DNA from: an uncultured Collinsella sp.
GTDB taxonomy: Bacteria > Actinomycetota > Coriobacteriia > Coriobacteriales > Coriobacteriaceae
Direction: 5' to 3'
NCBI GenBank assembly: GCA_902492545.1
Contig: CABULX010000021.1
Coordinates: 1-22,587, forward strand
DNA length: 22,587 nucleotides
In this document: positions 1 through 6,441 of the stretch, piece by piece
How positions within the stretch are numbered: position 1 is the stretch's first letter
Layout: each line of letters opens with the position of its first letter
Program-made: the position numbers and the translations under genes
The notes under the pieces: generated by a model
Database searches by the model: none
What the model was told of the DNA's origin: nothing
What the model saw: the letters and a program-made list of their open reading frames with translations, nothing else

Positions 1-416
1 AACTGAAGGATGATCGTCGCCGCCACGTTATAGGGCAGATTCGCGACAAACACCGTGGGTTCACCACCGGCGGCATGCTCAATCTGCTCCGGCGTCACCT
101 TGAGCGCATCGCCCATGATAAAGCGGAAGTTGGCATAGTCGGCGGCGTGGGCGTCAAGCACCGGCTCAAGCTCGGGATCGGCCTCAATCGACGTAACGCA
201 CGCCGCCTCCTGCAGCAGCGCAAGCGTGAGCGTGCCAATGCCCGGGCCAACCTCGAGCACGCGCTCATCGCCCGCAAGCTCGGAAAGCTCGCAAATACGC
301 TCAATTACATGGTTGTCGATCAGGAAGTTCTGGCCCAGGCGATGCTTGGTCGCAAGGCCAAACTCCTCTAGCAGCTCCCTAGTTGCCGTGGGGTTTGCCA
401 AAGGCGAAGTTGTCAT
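1..416 (-). CDS. rsmA: 16S rRNA dimethyladenosine transferase RsmA/KsgA (5' part, cut by window edge)
   Basis: RsmA dimethylates two adjacent adenosines in the 3' terminal helix of 16S rRNA, using S-adenosylmethionine, during late 30S assembly. About 138 N-terminal codons are visible; the frame stays open to base 1, so the C-terminal half lies outside the window. Diagnostic blocks are HRLGQNFLID near residue 25, the SAM-binding motif VLEVGPGIGTLT near residue 55, the acidic SAM-ribose block SIEADPEL, and the catalytic motif NLPYNVAATIILQ at the cut end. The ATG at 416 is preceded by AAGGAGG with 5 nt spacing. It lies downstream of metG but is separated from it by a strong terminator, so it probably needs its own promoter or read-through. 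Confidence 0.95.
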   Translation of the reverse strand, partial: MTTSPLANPTATRELLEEFGLATKHRLGQNFLIDNHVIERICELSELAGDERVLEVGPGIGTLTLALLQEAACVTSIEADPELEPVLDAHAADYANFRFIMGDALKVTPEQIEHAAGGEPTVFVANLPYNVAATIILQ

Positions 417-447
417 AGTTGCCTCCTTAGCATGGTGGCGGCGTCTT

Positions 448-484
448 GAAACAAAAGGGCATGGACCGTTGCGGCCATGCCCTT
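448..484 (-). terminator. Rho-independent terminator after metG
   Basis: On the minus strand a 10-bp perfect stem (AAGGGCATGG with CCATGCCCTT, positions 484-475 and 464-455) is followed by TTTTGTTT. It lies 40 nt after the metG stop and just before the rsmA ribosome binding site, so it should end the GH5-like/rsmI/metG transcript. Confidence 0.85.
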
Positions 485-523
485 ACATCTAAACAGCAAA
501 TTGCCGATATGGCGCGCAGCGGC

Positions 524-2125
524 TTAGCCCAGACGCGGGAACAGCGGATCGCCCTTCTCGACGGGCTGACCACCAGCAAGCAGGCCCCAAGCGCAAATGC
601 CCTTGAGGTCGTCGCTCGCGGCCTCGTCCTCGCAGGACAGGCGGCGCAGAGCCTCGGCAGAAGTCTGGGGCATGAGCGGCATCAGCAGGTGAGCGGCAAT
701 GCGGATGGCCTCGAGCAGGTTGTAGATCACAAATGCCAGCTCGTCAGCCTTGGCCTCGTCCTTGGCAAGCGCCCAGGGCTCGGAGTCCTCGATGTAGTGG
801 TTGGCGGCATGGATGAGCTCCATGACCTCATCCTTGGCTCCGCCGTAATCGAGCACGTCCATCTTGGCCATGTAGCGCTCGACCAGGCCATCGGCGATCT
901 TTGCCAGCGGGTTGTCGAACGCATCGAACGACGCGGGCTTGGCGGGCGCACAACCGTCAAAGTACTTGCCGCTCATGTTGAGCGAACGCGAGATAAGGTT
1001 GCCCCAGCTGTTGGCCAGGTCGGCGTTGTAGACCTGCTCCATGCGATCGAAGCTGATGGCACCGTCGGTGCCGGGGACGACGTCGGTCATGAAGTAGTAG
1101 CGATAGCCCTCGACGCCCAGCATGTCGATAACGTCCTGCGGAGCGATGGCGTTGCCGCGGCTCTTGGACATCTTCTCGGCCTTGCCGGTCTCGGCATTGC
1201 GCACGGTCAGGAAGCCGTGGGCAAAGACGTGCTCGGGCAGGGCCTCGCCGATGGCCATGAGCATGGCGGGCCAAATGACGCAGTGGAAGCGGATGATGTC
1301 CTTACCCACGATGTGGAACTGCGCGGGCCAGCGATAGGCCAGCTCGGCACGCGCCTCGTCGGTGTCGACACCGTAGCCGACGGCCGTCATATAGTTGAGC
1401 AGCGCATCGAACCACACATACGTCACGTGGCCCTCGTCAAACGGGACCTGAATGCCCCAGTCAAAGCTCGTACGGCTCACGGATAGGTCGTTAAGGCCGC
1501 CCTCGACAAAGCTGCGAACCTCGTTCATGCGGAACGCAGGCTCGACAAAGTCGGGGTGCTCGTCATAGAGCTTGAGCAGCTTGTCCTGGAAGGCGGAAAG
1601 CTTAAAGAAGTAGGACTCCTCCTGCACGCGCTCAAGCGGACGGTGGCAGTCGGGGCACAGGTGCTGGCCGACGCTGCCGTACTCCTCGTCGCCCTTCTGG
1701 ACCTGCGTATCAGTGAAGTAGGTCTCGTCAGGCACGCAATACCAACCGTCGTAGCTGCCCTTATACAGGTAGCCGGACTCCTTCATGCGCTCCCACAGGT
1801 ACTGCACAGCATGATGCTGGCGCGGCTCGGTGGTGCGGATGAAGTCGTCGTTGGAAATCTCGAGCTTGCTCCAAAGCTCCTTGAAGTGCGGGGCCTGGCT
1901 GTCGGTCCACTCCTGCGGCGTCATGTTGTGCTTGGCTGCGGCCTCGGCGACCTTCTCGCCGTGCTCGTCCATGCCGGTCAGGAACTTGACGTTATAGCCA
2001 GCGGAGCGACGATAGCGAGCCTGAACGTCGGCGATGATGGTGGAATAAGCCGTGCCCAGGTGCGGATCGGCGTTGACGTAGTAGATGGGCGTCGTGATAA
2101 AGAACGAAGGCTTGCTTTGATCCAT
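524..2125 (-). CDS. metG: Methionyl-tRNA synthetase
   Basis: Class I aminoacyl-tRNA synthetase that charges tRNA-Met in the cytoplasm. The 533-residue protein carries the HIGH-type signature as PHLGTAYST (residues 21-29), the methionine-pocket block FLTGMDEHGEK (48-58), the WFDALLNYMTA block near 238 and KMSKSRGN (318-325). The C-terminal half is the helical anticodon-binding domain. There is no C-terminal tRNA-binding (OB) domain, so this is the short form. The zinc knuckle is unusual: C130-V-P-D133 and C157-x2-C160, so one usual Cys is Asp. The start ATG has GGAGGA about 9 nt upstream. It follows rsmI by 69 nt without a visible terminator, so the two are probably co-transcribed. Confidence 0.96.
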   Translation of the reverse strand: MDQSKPSFFITTPIYYVNADPHLGTAYSTIIADVQARYRRSAGYNVKFLTGMDEHGEKVAEAAAKHNMTPQEWTDSQAPHFKELWSKLEISNDDFIRTTEPRQHHAVQYLWERMKESGYLYKGSYDGWYCVPDETYFTDTQVQKGDEEYGSVGQHLCPDCHRPLERVQEESYFFKLSAFQDKLLKLYDEHPDFVEPAFRMNEVRSFVEGGLNDLSVSRTSFDWGIQVPFDEGHVTYVWFDALLNYMTAVGYGVDTDEARAELAYRWPAQFHIVGKDIIRFHCVIWPAMLMAIGEALPEHVFAHGFLTVRNAETGKAEKMSKSRGNAIAPQDVIDMLGVEGYRYYFMTDVVPGTDGAISFDRMEQVYNADLANSWGNLISRSLNMSGKYFDGCAPAKPASFDAFDNPLAKIADGLVERYMAKMDVLDYGGAKDEVMELIHAANHYIEDSEPWALAKDEAKADELAFVIYNLLEAIRIAAHLLMPLMPQTSAEALRRLSCEDEAASDDLKGICAWGLLAGGQPVEKGDPLFPRLG

Positions 2126-2194
2126 GGGGTTTGTCCTCCAGAAAAACGTTGCATACAGGGGATGATTCTAGCGCAAGGGCTGGATATCCTCCAT

Positions 2195-3073
2195 CTATTG
2201 CATATCGAGCACCATGGCATAGACATCGCGCTTGCGGCGCGAGTACTTCTGTGACAGGCGCTTTGCCACCGCGGAGGCGGGCTCCCCCTCCTCGAGCGCG
2301 GTGCGAATGTCCTCGCGCAGGGCTTCGTCGGGGTCTACCGCTGCGGCTCCAACCGGCGCAATGTCGGCATCCTCATCCTCGCTCGGCGGCGCGATGACCA
2401 GCGCAATCTCACCCTTTACCTCGCCACGGGCGCGCAGCTCCTCGGTTAGCTGGGCGGCGGATCCACGCAAGACTTCCTCGTGCAGTTTGGTGAGCTCGCG
2501 GCAGACGGCGACATCGCGCTGGGGAAAGACCTCGGCCACGGCCTCGAGCGTCGCGACGATGCGATGTGGAGACTCGTAGAAGATGAGCGCGCCGGGGACG
2601 ACGGCAAGGCGCTGCAGTCGGCGCACGCGGTCGCCGTGCTTGCGACCCAAAAAGCCTTCGAAGAAGAAATGCTCGCAGGGAATACCGGACGATACGAGCG
2701 CCGTGACGCAAGCAGAGGGACCGGGAATAACCTCGACAGGCACATCGGCCTCACGCGCCGCCTCGACCAGCGCCTGGCCGGGATCGGACACGCTCGGCAT
2801 GCCGGCATCCGAGGCAAAGGCGAGGGTCTCCCCCGCCAGCAGACGGTCGACCAGGCCGGCGGCGCGGCTGGCGATCACATTCTCGTCGCAACGGACAAGT
2901 GGCTTGGAAATGCCCAGGTGCATCAGCAGCTTTGACGTCACACGCGTGTCTTCGCAGCAAATGGCATCGGCGGCGGCAAAGGCTTCGCCAACGCGCGGGG
3001 ACAGGTCGCCCAGGTTGCCGATGGGCGTGCCGACCACATAGAGTTTGCCCGTATGGGCGCTGTTTTGCGTCAT
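2195..3073 (-). CDS. rsmI: 16S rRNA (cytidine-1402-2'-O)-methyltransferase RsmI
   Basis: RsmI 2'-O-methylates C1402 of 16S rRNA in the decoding centre, using SAM. The 292-residue protein shows the tetrapyrrole-methylase-like fold through GTPIGNLGD (15-23), CCEDTRVTSKLL (39-50), ASDAGMPSVSDPG (87-99) and VIPGPSACVTAL (115-126), then FEGFLGRKHGDR near 138-149. A variable acidic linker near 232-255 leads to a C-terminal basic helical piece (AVAKRLSQKYSRRKRDVYAMVL), as in full-length RsmI. It begins 6 nt after the GH5-like stop codon with only a weak Shine-Dalgarno (AGGT), which suggests translation coupled to the upstream gene. Confidence 0.95.
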   Translation of the reverse strand: MTQNSAHTGKLYVVGTPIGNLGDLSPRVGEAFAAADAICCEDTRVTSKLLMHLGISKPLVRCDENVIASRAAGLVDRLLAGETLAFASDAGMPSVSDPGQALVEAAREADVPVEVIPGPSACVTALVSSGIPCEHFFFEGFLGRKHGDRVRRLQRLAVVPGALIFYESPHRIVATLEAVAEVFPQRDVAVCRELTKLHEEVLRGSAAQLTEELRARGEVKGEIALVIAPPSEDEDADIAPVGAAAVDPDEALREDIRTALEEGEPASAVAKRLSQKYSRRKRDVYAMVLDMQ

Positions 3074-3079
3074 ATCAAC

Positions 3080-4141
3080 CTATTCAATCATGCCGCGCTC
3101 GAGCGTACCGAGCGCCGCGCGGGCGTCCCATGCTGCAATGCGCTTCTCGGTCTTCCACGTTTGGAAGAACCAACCGGCAGCCGGCGCAAACGAAGCCAGC
3201 TGGTTGGCGATAAACACGCGCTCGTAGGCATTGCGGCCCTCGGGCGTAACCGACGAGTTGGCAAAGATCGCCGCGCCCGACCATTCGCCCACCAGCACGG
3301 GGAACCCAGTCGAAATCGCCTCTTTAAGCTCGCGCTTGTTACGCGAAATCGCCGTCGTCAGCCCGCGGGGGCTCGTGATGTCGAGCGCATGCTCGTCGCG
3401 GTAATGGTACAGGTGAAGGTCCATGTAGACGTTCTTGTACTTGGCGCCGCGCATAAAATGCTTCCACTCGCTGGGATGCCCCGAAGACGAAAAGACGACG
3501 ATCTTATCCTCGGGCATATACGAACGGACGAGCTCATAGGCGTCGCGATAGAAGTTGCGCAGGTAGTGCGCCGGAATGCCATCCGTCATGGTGAAGAGGC
3601 TCTTGCGGACACTCATCTGCGGCGTATCCAGCAGCTCAATGCCCAGCAGGCTCTCGGCCTCGCCGTAACGCTCGGCCAAGCGCTCGAGCACGTCGAGTGC
3701 GACATGGCGGCCGTTAGTGGACGAATGCCACTCGGCAACAGCCTCCGGCGTGGCGGGCGAATCGTTGGAATCGCCCTGGCCACCGGGCACAGTCGCCAGG
3801 TCAAGCAGCACGCGAATGTTGTACTTGGCAGCCCACTCAATCGCGCGGTCGATGTAATCGACAACCGAGATGTAGGAGGCATCGGACTCCTGTGAGCCAA
3901 AGGCATACCAAGGCACCGGCAGGCGCACGGCGTTGAGGCCGATCTGCGCCATGCGACGGAAATCATCCTCGCTCACAAACGTCTCGTAATGACGGCGCAT
4001 GCGCTCGTTATAGGCGGCGGTGCCCATGGCCTCCTGCAGCTCGGCCGCATTGGATGCACCGGTCGCCGCGTATAGCGACGGGGTCACCCAAGGCTCGGGA
4101 ATAAACCAGCCAGAGAGATTAACGCCGAGTATCCTCTCCAT
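3080..4141 (-). CDS. GH5-like (exo-1,3-glucanase-type) protein, probably catalytically altered
   Basis: The 353-residue protein resembles GH5 glucosidases of the exo-1,3-beta-glucanase type. It has GVNLSGWFIPEPWVTPSLY at residues 6-24, LNAVRLPVPW near 69-78, the barrel strand VLLDLATVPGGQG (111-123), a DLHLYHY block at 241-247, PVLVGEWSGA (281-290, with the presumed nucleophile E286) and a C-terminal GWFFQTWKTE. The acid/base motif, normally LLNEP, reads LLDTP (D172-T173-P174), and the usual DLHGAPG strand lacks its His. The enzyme may be inactive or changed in chemistry. I chose the ATG at 4141 because AAGGGGGCAG precedes it and the extension to 4345 has no family similarity. No signal peptide is seen, so it is probably cytoplasmic. 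It heads the rsmI-metG operon. Confidence 0.8.
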   Translation of the reverse strand: MERILGVNLSGWFIPEPWVTPSLYAATGASNAAELQEAMGTAAYNERMRRHYETFVSEDDFRRMAQIGLNAVRLPVPWYAFGSQESDASYISVVDYIDRAIEWAAKYNIRVLLDLATVPGGQGDSNDSPATPEAVAEWHSSTNGRHVALDVLERLAERYGEAESLLGIELLDTPQMSVRKSLFTMTDGIPAHYLRNFYRDAYELVRSYMPEDKIVVFSSSGHPSEWKHFMRGAKYKNVYMDLHLYHYRDEHALDITSPRGLTTAISRNKRELKEAISTGFPVLVGEWSGAAIFANSSVTPEGRNAYERVFIANQLASFAPAAGWFFQTWKTEKRIAAWDARAALGTLERGMIE

Positions 4142-4206
4142 CACTGCCCCCTTCGGATCGTGCAGGCCGAGCCTGCATCGTATTGCATAGGAAAAGTATC
4201 GTTTTG

Positions 4207-4246
4207 AGTATACCCGCGCGTGCGGACAGACGACCGAACGGTCTGT
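4207..4246 (-). promoter_or_regulatory. Candidate promoter/operator of the GH5-like gene
   Basis: On the minus strand a TATACT -10-like box (4207-4212) lies 65 nt upstream of the GH5-like ATG. No good -35 box is present. Where one would be, there is an inverted repeat GACCG-AA-CGGTC (4232-4243) flanked by ACAGA (4226-4230) and TCTGT (4242-4246). Its shape resembles TetR-family operators. The resemblance is by eye only, and no regulator gene is adjacent. Confidence 0.35.
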
Positions 4247-4383
4247 AAAGTGGCGCGAAAGTGGGAGGAATGTCTGAGCGGGCCCGAGATGGCGCGCCGA
4301 GATGTGCACGCACGTCGGAAGTAAGCGCCGGAAAGCGCATCTCACTCTGGGTCAAAATAATGGGATGCATTTTCCGCAGAACC

Positions 4384-4802
4384 CCACAAAAAAGAAAAGG
4401 ACCCCTTTGCAGAGGTCCTAGTCAATTCAAGGTGGCGGGGAAGGGAATCGCGCCCGCGCTCCGCGCGTGCGGACCGCTGCGGCGCTTCGCGCCTTGCGAG
4501 CTGCGCTGGCAAACGCTCACGCGTTTACTCAGCTCCGCGCCCTCACGGGGTTCGATTCCGTGTGGGGACCACATAAAAGAAAAGGACCCCTTTGCAGAGG
4601 TCCTAGTCAATTCAAGGTGGCGGGGAAGGGAATCGCGCCCGCGCTCCGCGCGTGCGGACCGCTGCGGCGCTTCGCGCCTTGCGAGCTGCGCTGGCAAACG
4701 CTCACGCGTTTACTCAGCTCCGCGCCCTCACGGGGTTCGATTCCGTGTGGGGACCACATAAAAGAAAAGGACCCCTTTGCAGAGGTCCTAGTCAATTCAA
4801 GG

Positions 4803-4820
<18 letters not shown>
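4384..4820. repeat. Two identical 185-bp tandem repeats plus a partial third copy formed by the tRNA-Phe 3' end
   Basis: The unit starting at 4399 recurs identically at 4584 (period 185 bp). Its first part recurs at 4769, where it runs into the genuine tRNA-Phe gene. Each unit contains, on the minus strand, the 3' end of tRNA-Phe up to the T-loop (ATTCCCTTCCCCGCCACC), the AATTGACTA spacer and the tRNA terminator. This is joined to about 125 bp of GC-rich, hairpin-rich sequence (GGCGC-TTC-GCGCC, AAACGC-TCAC-GCGTTT) ending in a second T-arm-like stretch on the plus strand (GGGGTTCGATTCC). The junction with the real gene falls in the T-loop, a common integrase crossover region. No coding function is credible here. 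The rest of 4247-4383 shows nothing I can name. Confidence 0.9.
4760..4789 (-). terminator. Rho-independent terminator of tRNA-Phe
   Basis: On the minus strand a 9-bp stem (AGGACCTCT with AGGGGTCCT, one G-U pair) closes a GCAA loop and is followed by TTTTCTTTT. It starts 13 nt beyond the mature tRNA 3' end. The same terminator is repeated in both 185-bp units (hairpins near 4398-4419 and 4583-4604). Confidence 0.85.
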
Positions 4821-4875
<55 letters not shown>

Positions 4876-4907
4876 ATTTGAGGTGTGCCTTGTTTCAAGG
4901 CTTGATT

Positions 4908-4935
4908 AGTATAACCAAGGACGCGTTCCGGTCAA
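4908..4935 (-). promoter_or_regulatory. Sigma-70-type promoter of tRNA-Phe
   Basis: Minus-strand TTGACC (4930-4935) and TATACT (4908-4913) are separated by 16 nt, about 33 nt upstream of the tRNA 5' end. This is one of the clearest -35/-10 pairs in the window. The -35 box overlaps one arm of a loose inverted repeat (4934-4940 with 4968-4974) that encloses an A/T-rich loop. Confidence 0.7.
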
Positions 4936-4998
4936 CCGAGAATTTTAAAAAAGTTTTTGAGCACAGCCTCGGTTCTATAAATCGGCACGTCAGAGACA

Positions 4999-5286
4999 TC
5001 AGCCGGCAGCAAGAAGTTTTTCGCTCAGAGCCGCACGGGCAAACTCACTTGGCGTCATCCCCTCGGCAGCCGCCCGTCGACGAATGGCCTCCTTCATTCC
5101 CAGAGGAATCTTGACCGACAGCGTTGCCGTCCCCTCACCTGAGAGCGGGGGCCGTCCATGCACGATCCCACCAACGGTGCGTTCGCCATCCGGAAACTCT
5201 CCGCGCTCGTACGACTCGCACCACGCGTCAATCATTTCATCCGTTACAACCTGACCATTAGCGGCCGTATACGTCTTGCTCATCAT
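4999..5286 (-). CDS. Antitoxin with C-terminal ribbon-helix-helix domain
   Basis: The product has 95 residues from the first ATG of ATGATGA at 5286. That ATG overlaps the upstream toxin stop as ATGA and is preceded by AGAGGGG. The N-terminal half is acidic (DEMIDAWCESYERGEF) and should hold the toxin-binding part. A linker GRPPLSGEGTATLSVKIP leads to a ribbon-helix-helix-like C-terminus (MKEAIRRRAAAEGMTPSEFARAALSEKL) of the CopG/Arc type that would bind its own operator. The order of toxin first, then an antitoxin with a C-terminal RHH, matches BrnT-BrnA-like systems. The role is inferred from domain style and gene overlap. The single-Met start at 5283 is also possible. Confidence 0.75.
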   Translation of the reverse strand: MMSKTYTAANGQVVTDEMIDAWCESYERGEFPDGERTVGGIVHGRPPLSGEGTATLSVKIPLGMKEAIRRRAAAEGMTPSEFARAALSEKLLAAG

Positions 5287-5549
5287 CGACCCCTCTGCCG
5301 AGCTCGCTCGATCTCTTGCCAGAATTTCTTCTGAACCGGAGACAGGGCATGAATAATGAGCCATCCACGAATTAGTTCGACCGCAACAAGTTCCACACTT
5401 CGACCATCTGGAAGCCATCCAATGGCAAGCCATCTCGGCGGCTCGTCCTCCGACTCGCGGCGAATGCACTCAGTAACCGCGAACCAGGCACCTAGTACCT
5501 GCTTTTCCGTCAGGTGCTTTTTAGCGTTGGGATGGATCTCAACATCCAT
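5283..5549 (-). CDS. BrnT-like toxin of a type II toxin-antitoxin pair (probable)
   Basis: A basic 88-residue protein starting MDVEIHPNAKKHLTEKQV. It has LAIGWLPDGRSVELVAVELIRGWLIIHALSP in the middle and a C-terminal helix KKFWQEIERARQRGR. The pattern of an early His, a central IG-x-DGR-ELV strand pair and a late HA motif resembles small ribonuclease toxins of the BrnT/RelE fold. I recognise the type, not a specific family. The start at 5549 has GGAGGAG 8 nt upstream. The frame continues openly upstream to 5915, but that part overlaps the DUF192 gene and has no start with a ribosome site. It is translationally coupled to the antitoxin by a 4-nt overlap. Confidence 0.7.
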   Translation of the reverse strand: MDVEIHPNAKKHLTEKQVLGAWFAVTECIRRESEDEPPRWLAIGWLPDGRSVELVAVELIRGWLIIHALSPVQKKFWQEIERARQRGR

Positions 5550-5608
5550 GCATCTTCTCCTCCATCTTACCCAATTTCGTATGACGAAAGTCCGCTGTCG
5601 CCAATCTC

Positions 5609-5968
5609 TTACGCCGGCACTTGTTGGAGGGCGGGAGGTGTAGCGAGGATTGAAGGGCGTTCCAATACCGCCCAGGCGCCGGGGCAGGAGCACATACACC
5701 AGGGACATACGTTTTCGTAGCGCGCGAGGATATTGCCGCGTGCATCGATGAAGGCGATGTCGATGGGATAGGCCATAAAACACGTATGGACCGAAGAGCA
5801 GCGTGGAAACGCCATGACGAGCGGCAGGCCGTTGGCGGCAACCGGACGCCGTCCCAGCATGCCGCGCAGGCGCACGGCAAACGACTCCGCCACCACAAAC
5901 TCGGCCGGCGTCCAACCCAGCCTGTTGAGTGCCCGCGCGTAAGCGATGTAGGACGAGACCGCGGTCAC
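5609..5968 (-). CDS. DUF192 family protein at the end of the tad operon
   Basis: This 119-residue protein shows DUF192 features: ESFAVRLRGMLGRRP, then LVMAFPRCSSVHTCFMAYPIDIAFIDARGNIL, and a final AWAVLE strand. DUF192 proteins are small beta-rich domains of unknown biochemical role, found in actinobacterial Tad contexts among others. I place the start at GTG 5968, which overlaps the TadE-like stop (ATGTGA) and has GGGGGTGG upstream. The longer frame to 6073 overlaps the neighbour and is unlikely. A cysteine cluster CPWCMCSC near residues 90-97 is unusual and could bind metal or form disulfides. Confidence 0.75.
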   Translation of the reverse strand: MTAVSSYIAYARALNRLGWTPAEFVVAESFAVRLRGMLGRRPVAANGLPLVMAFPRCSSVHTCFMAYPIDIAFIDARGNILARYENVCPWCMCSCPGAWAVLERPSILATPPALQQVPA

Positions 5969-6441
5969 ATGACCACCCCCGGACGCCACGGATCGACCGT
6001 CACCGCGCGCTCGTGCGACAACGTTGTCGGCGCCCCCAGCGGAACGCCAGCGATGCTGAGAGAAGTCGGCCACGGCTCATAGTGCATGGTGCAGGTGTAG
6101 GTCCTAAACGTACCGGATAGGGAGAGCAGGCCACCATCCGATGCCTCCGCGCCTTGCTCGCTCGACACTTCGATCTGCAAGTCATAGCCTTCCATGGCAT
6201 TCAGAATTTGAGTCTGAACCGTCGCCGAGGCATCGGCAGAGCTCTCGTCACCCTCCCCGCCCGGCGCCACAGCGTGCGCCAGCACGATGTCGGGCACCAC
6301 GCGGTCGAAGCGCGCGACAGCGCTGGCAAAGATCATGACGTTGTACACGATGAGTGCCAGCACCAGCAAAACGGGCGTAACCACTGCCATCTCAACCGTC
6401 GCTTGGGCGCGCTCCTCGCGCAGACGCATGCGGATACTCAT
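5965..6441 (-). CDS. TadE-like pseudopilin (second copy in operon)
   Basis: A 158-residue single-pass protein beginning MSIRMRLREERAQATVEMAVVTPVLLVLALIVYNVMIF. The ERA|QATVE segment followed by a hydrophobic helix is a type IV/Tad prepilin-like signal (Ala at -1, Gln +1, Glu +5). TadE-type minor pilins are thought to help initiate or anchor Flp fibres. The external domain of about 110 residues is acidic, and its single Cys (in TYTCTMHY) is the only one. The start overlaps the stop of the TadG-like gene by one base (TAATG), and the stop overlaps the DUF192 start, so it is translationally coupled on both sides. Confidence 0.8.
   Translation of the reverse strand: MSIRMRLREERAQATVEMAVVTPVLLVLALIVYNVMIFASAVARFDRVVPDIVLAHAVAPGGEGDESSADASATVQTQILNAMEGYDLQIEVSSEQGAEASDGGLLSLSGTFRTYTCTMHYEPWPTSLSIAGVPLGAPTTLSHERAVTVDPWRPGVVM

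Noticed and set aside
446..1486. Long plus-strand open frame (346 codons) over metG
   Set aside because: It is antisense to metG in a high-GC gene; the metG frame has clear HIGH- and KMSKS-type motifs, and the antisense product has no recognisable motif.
4530..4580. Second tRNA gene on the plus strand ending in GGGGTTCGATTCC
   Set aside because: Only a T-arm-like piece is present; no D-arm, anticodon arm or matching acceptor strand could be found.
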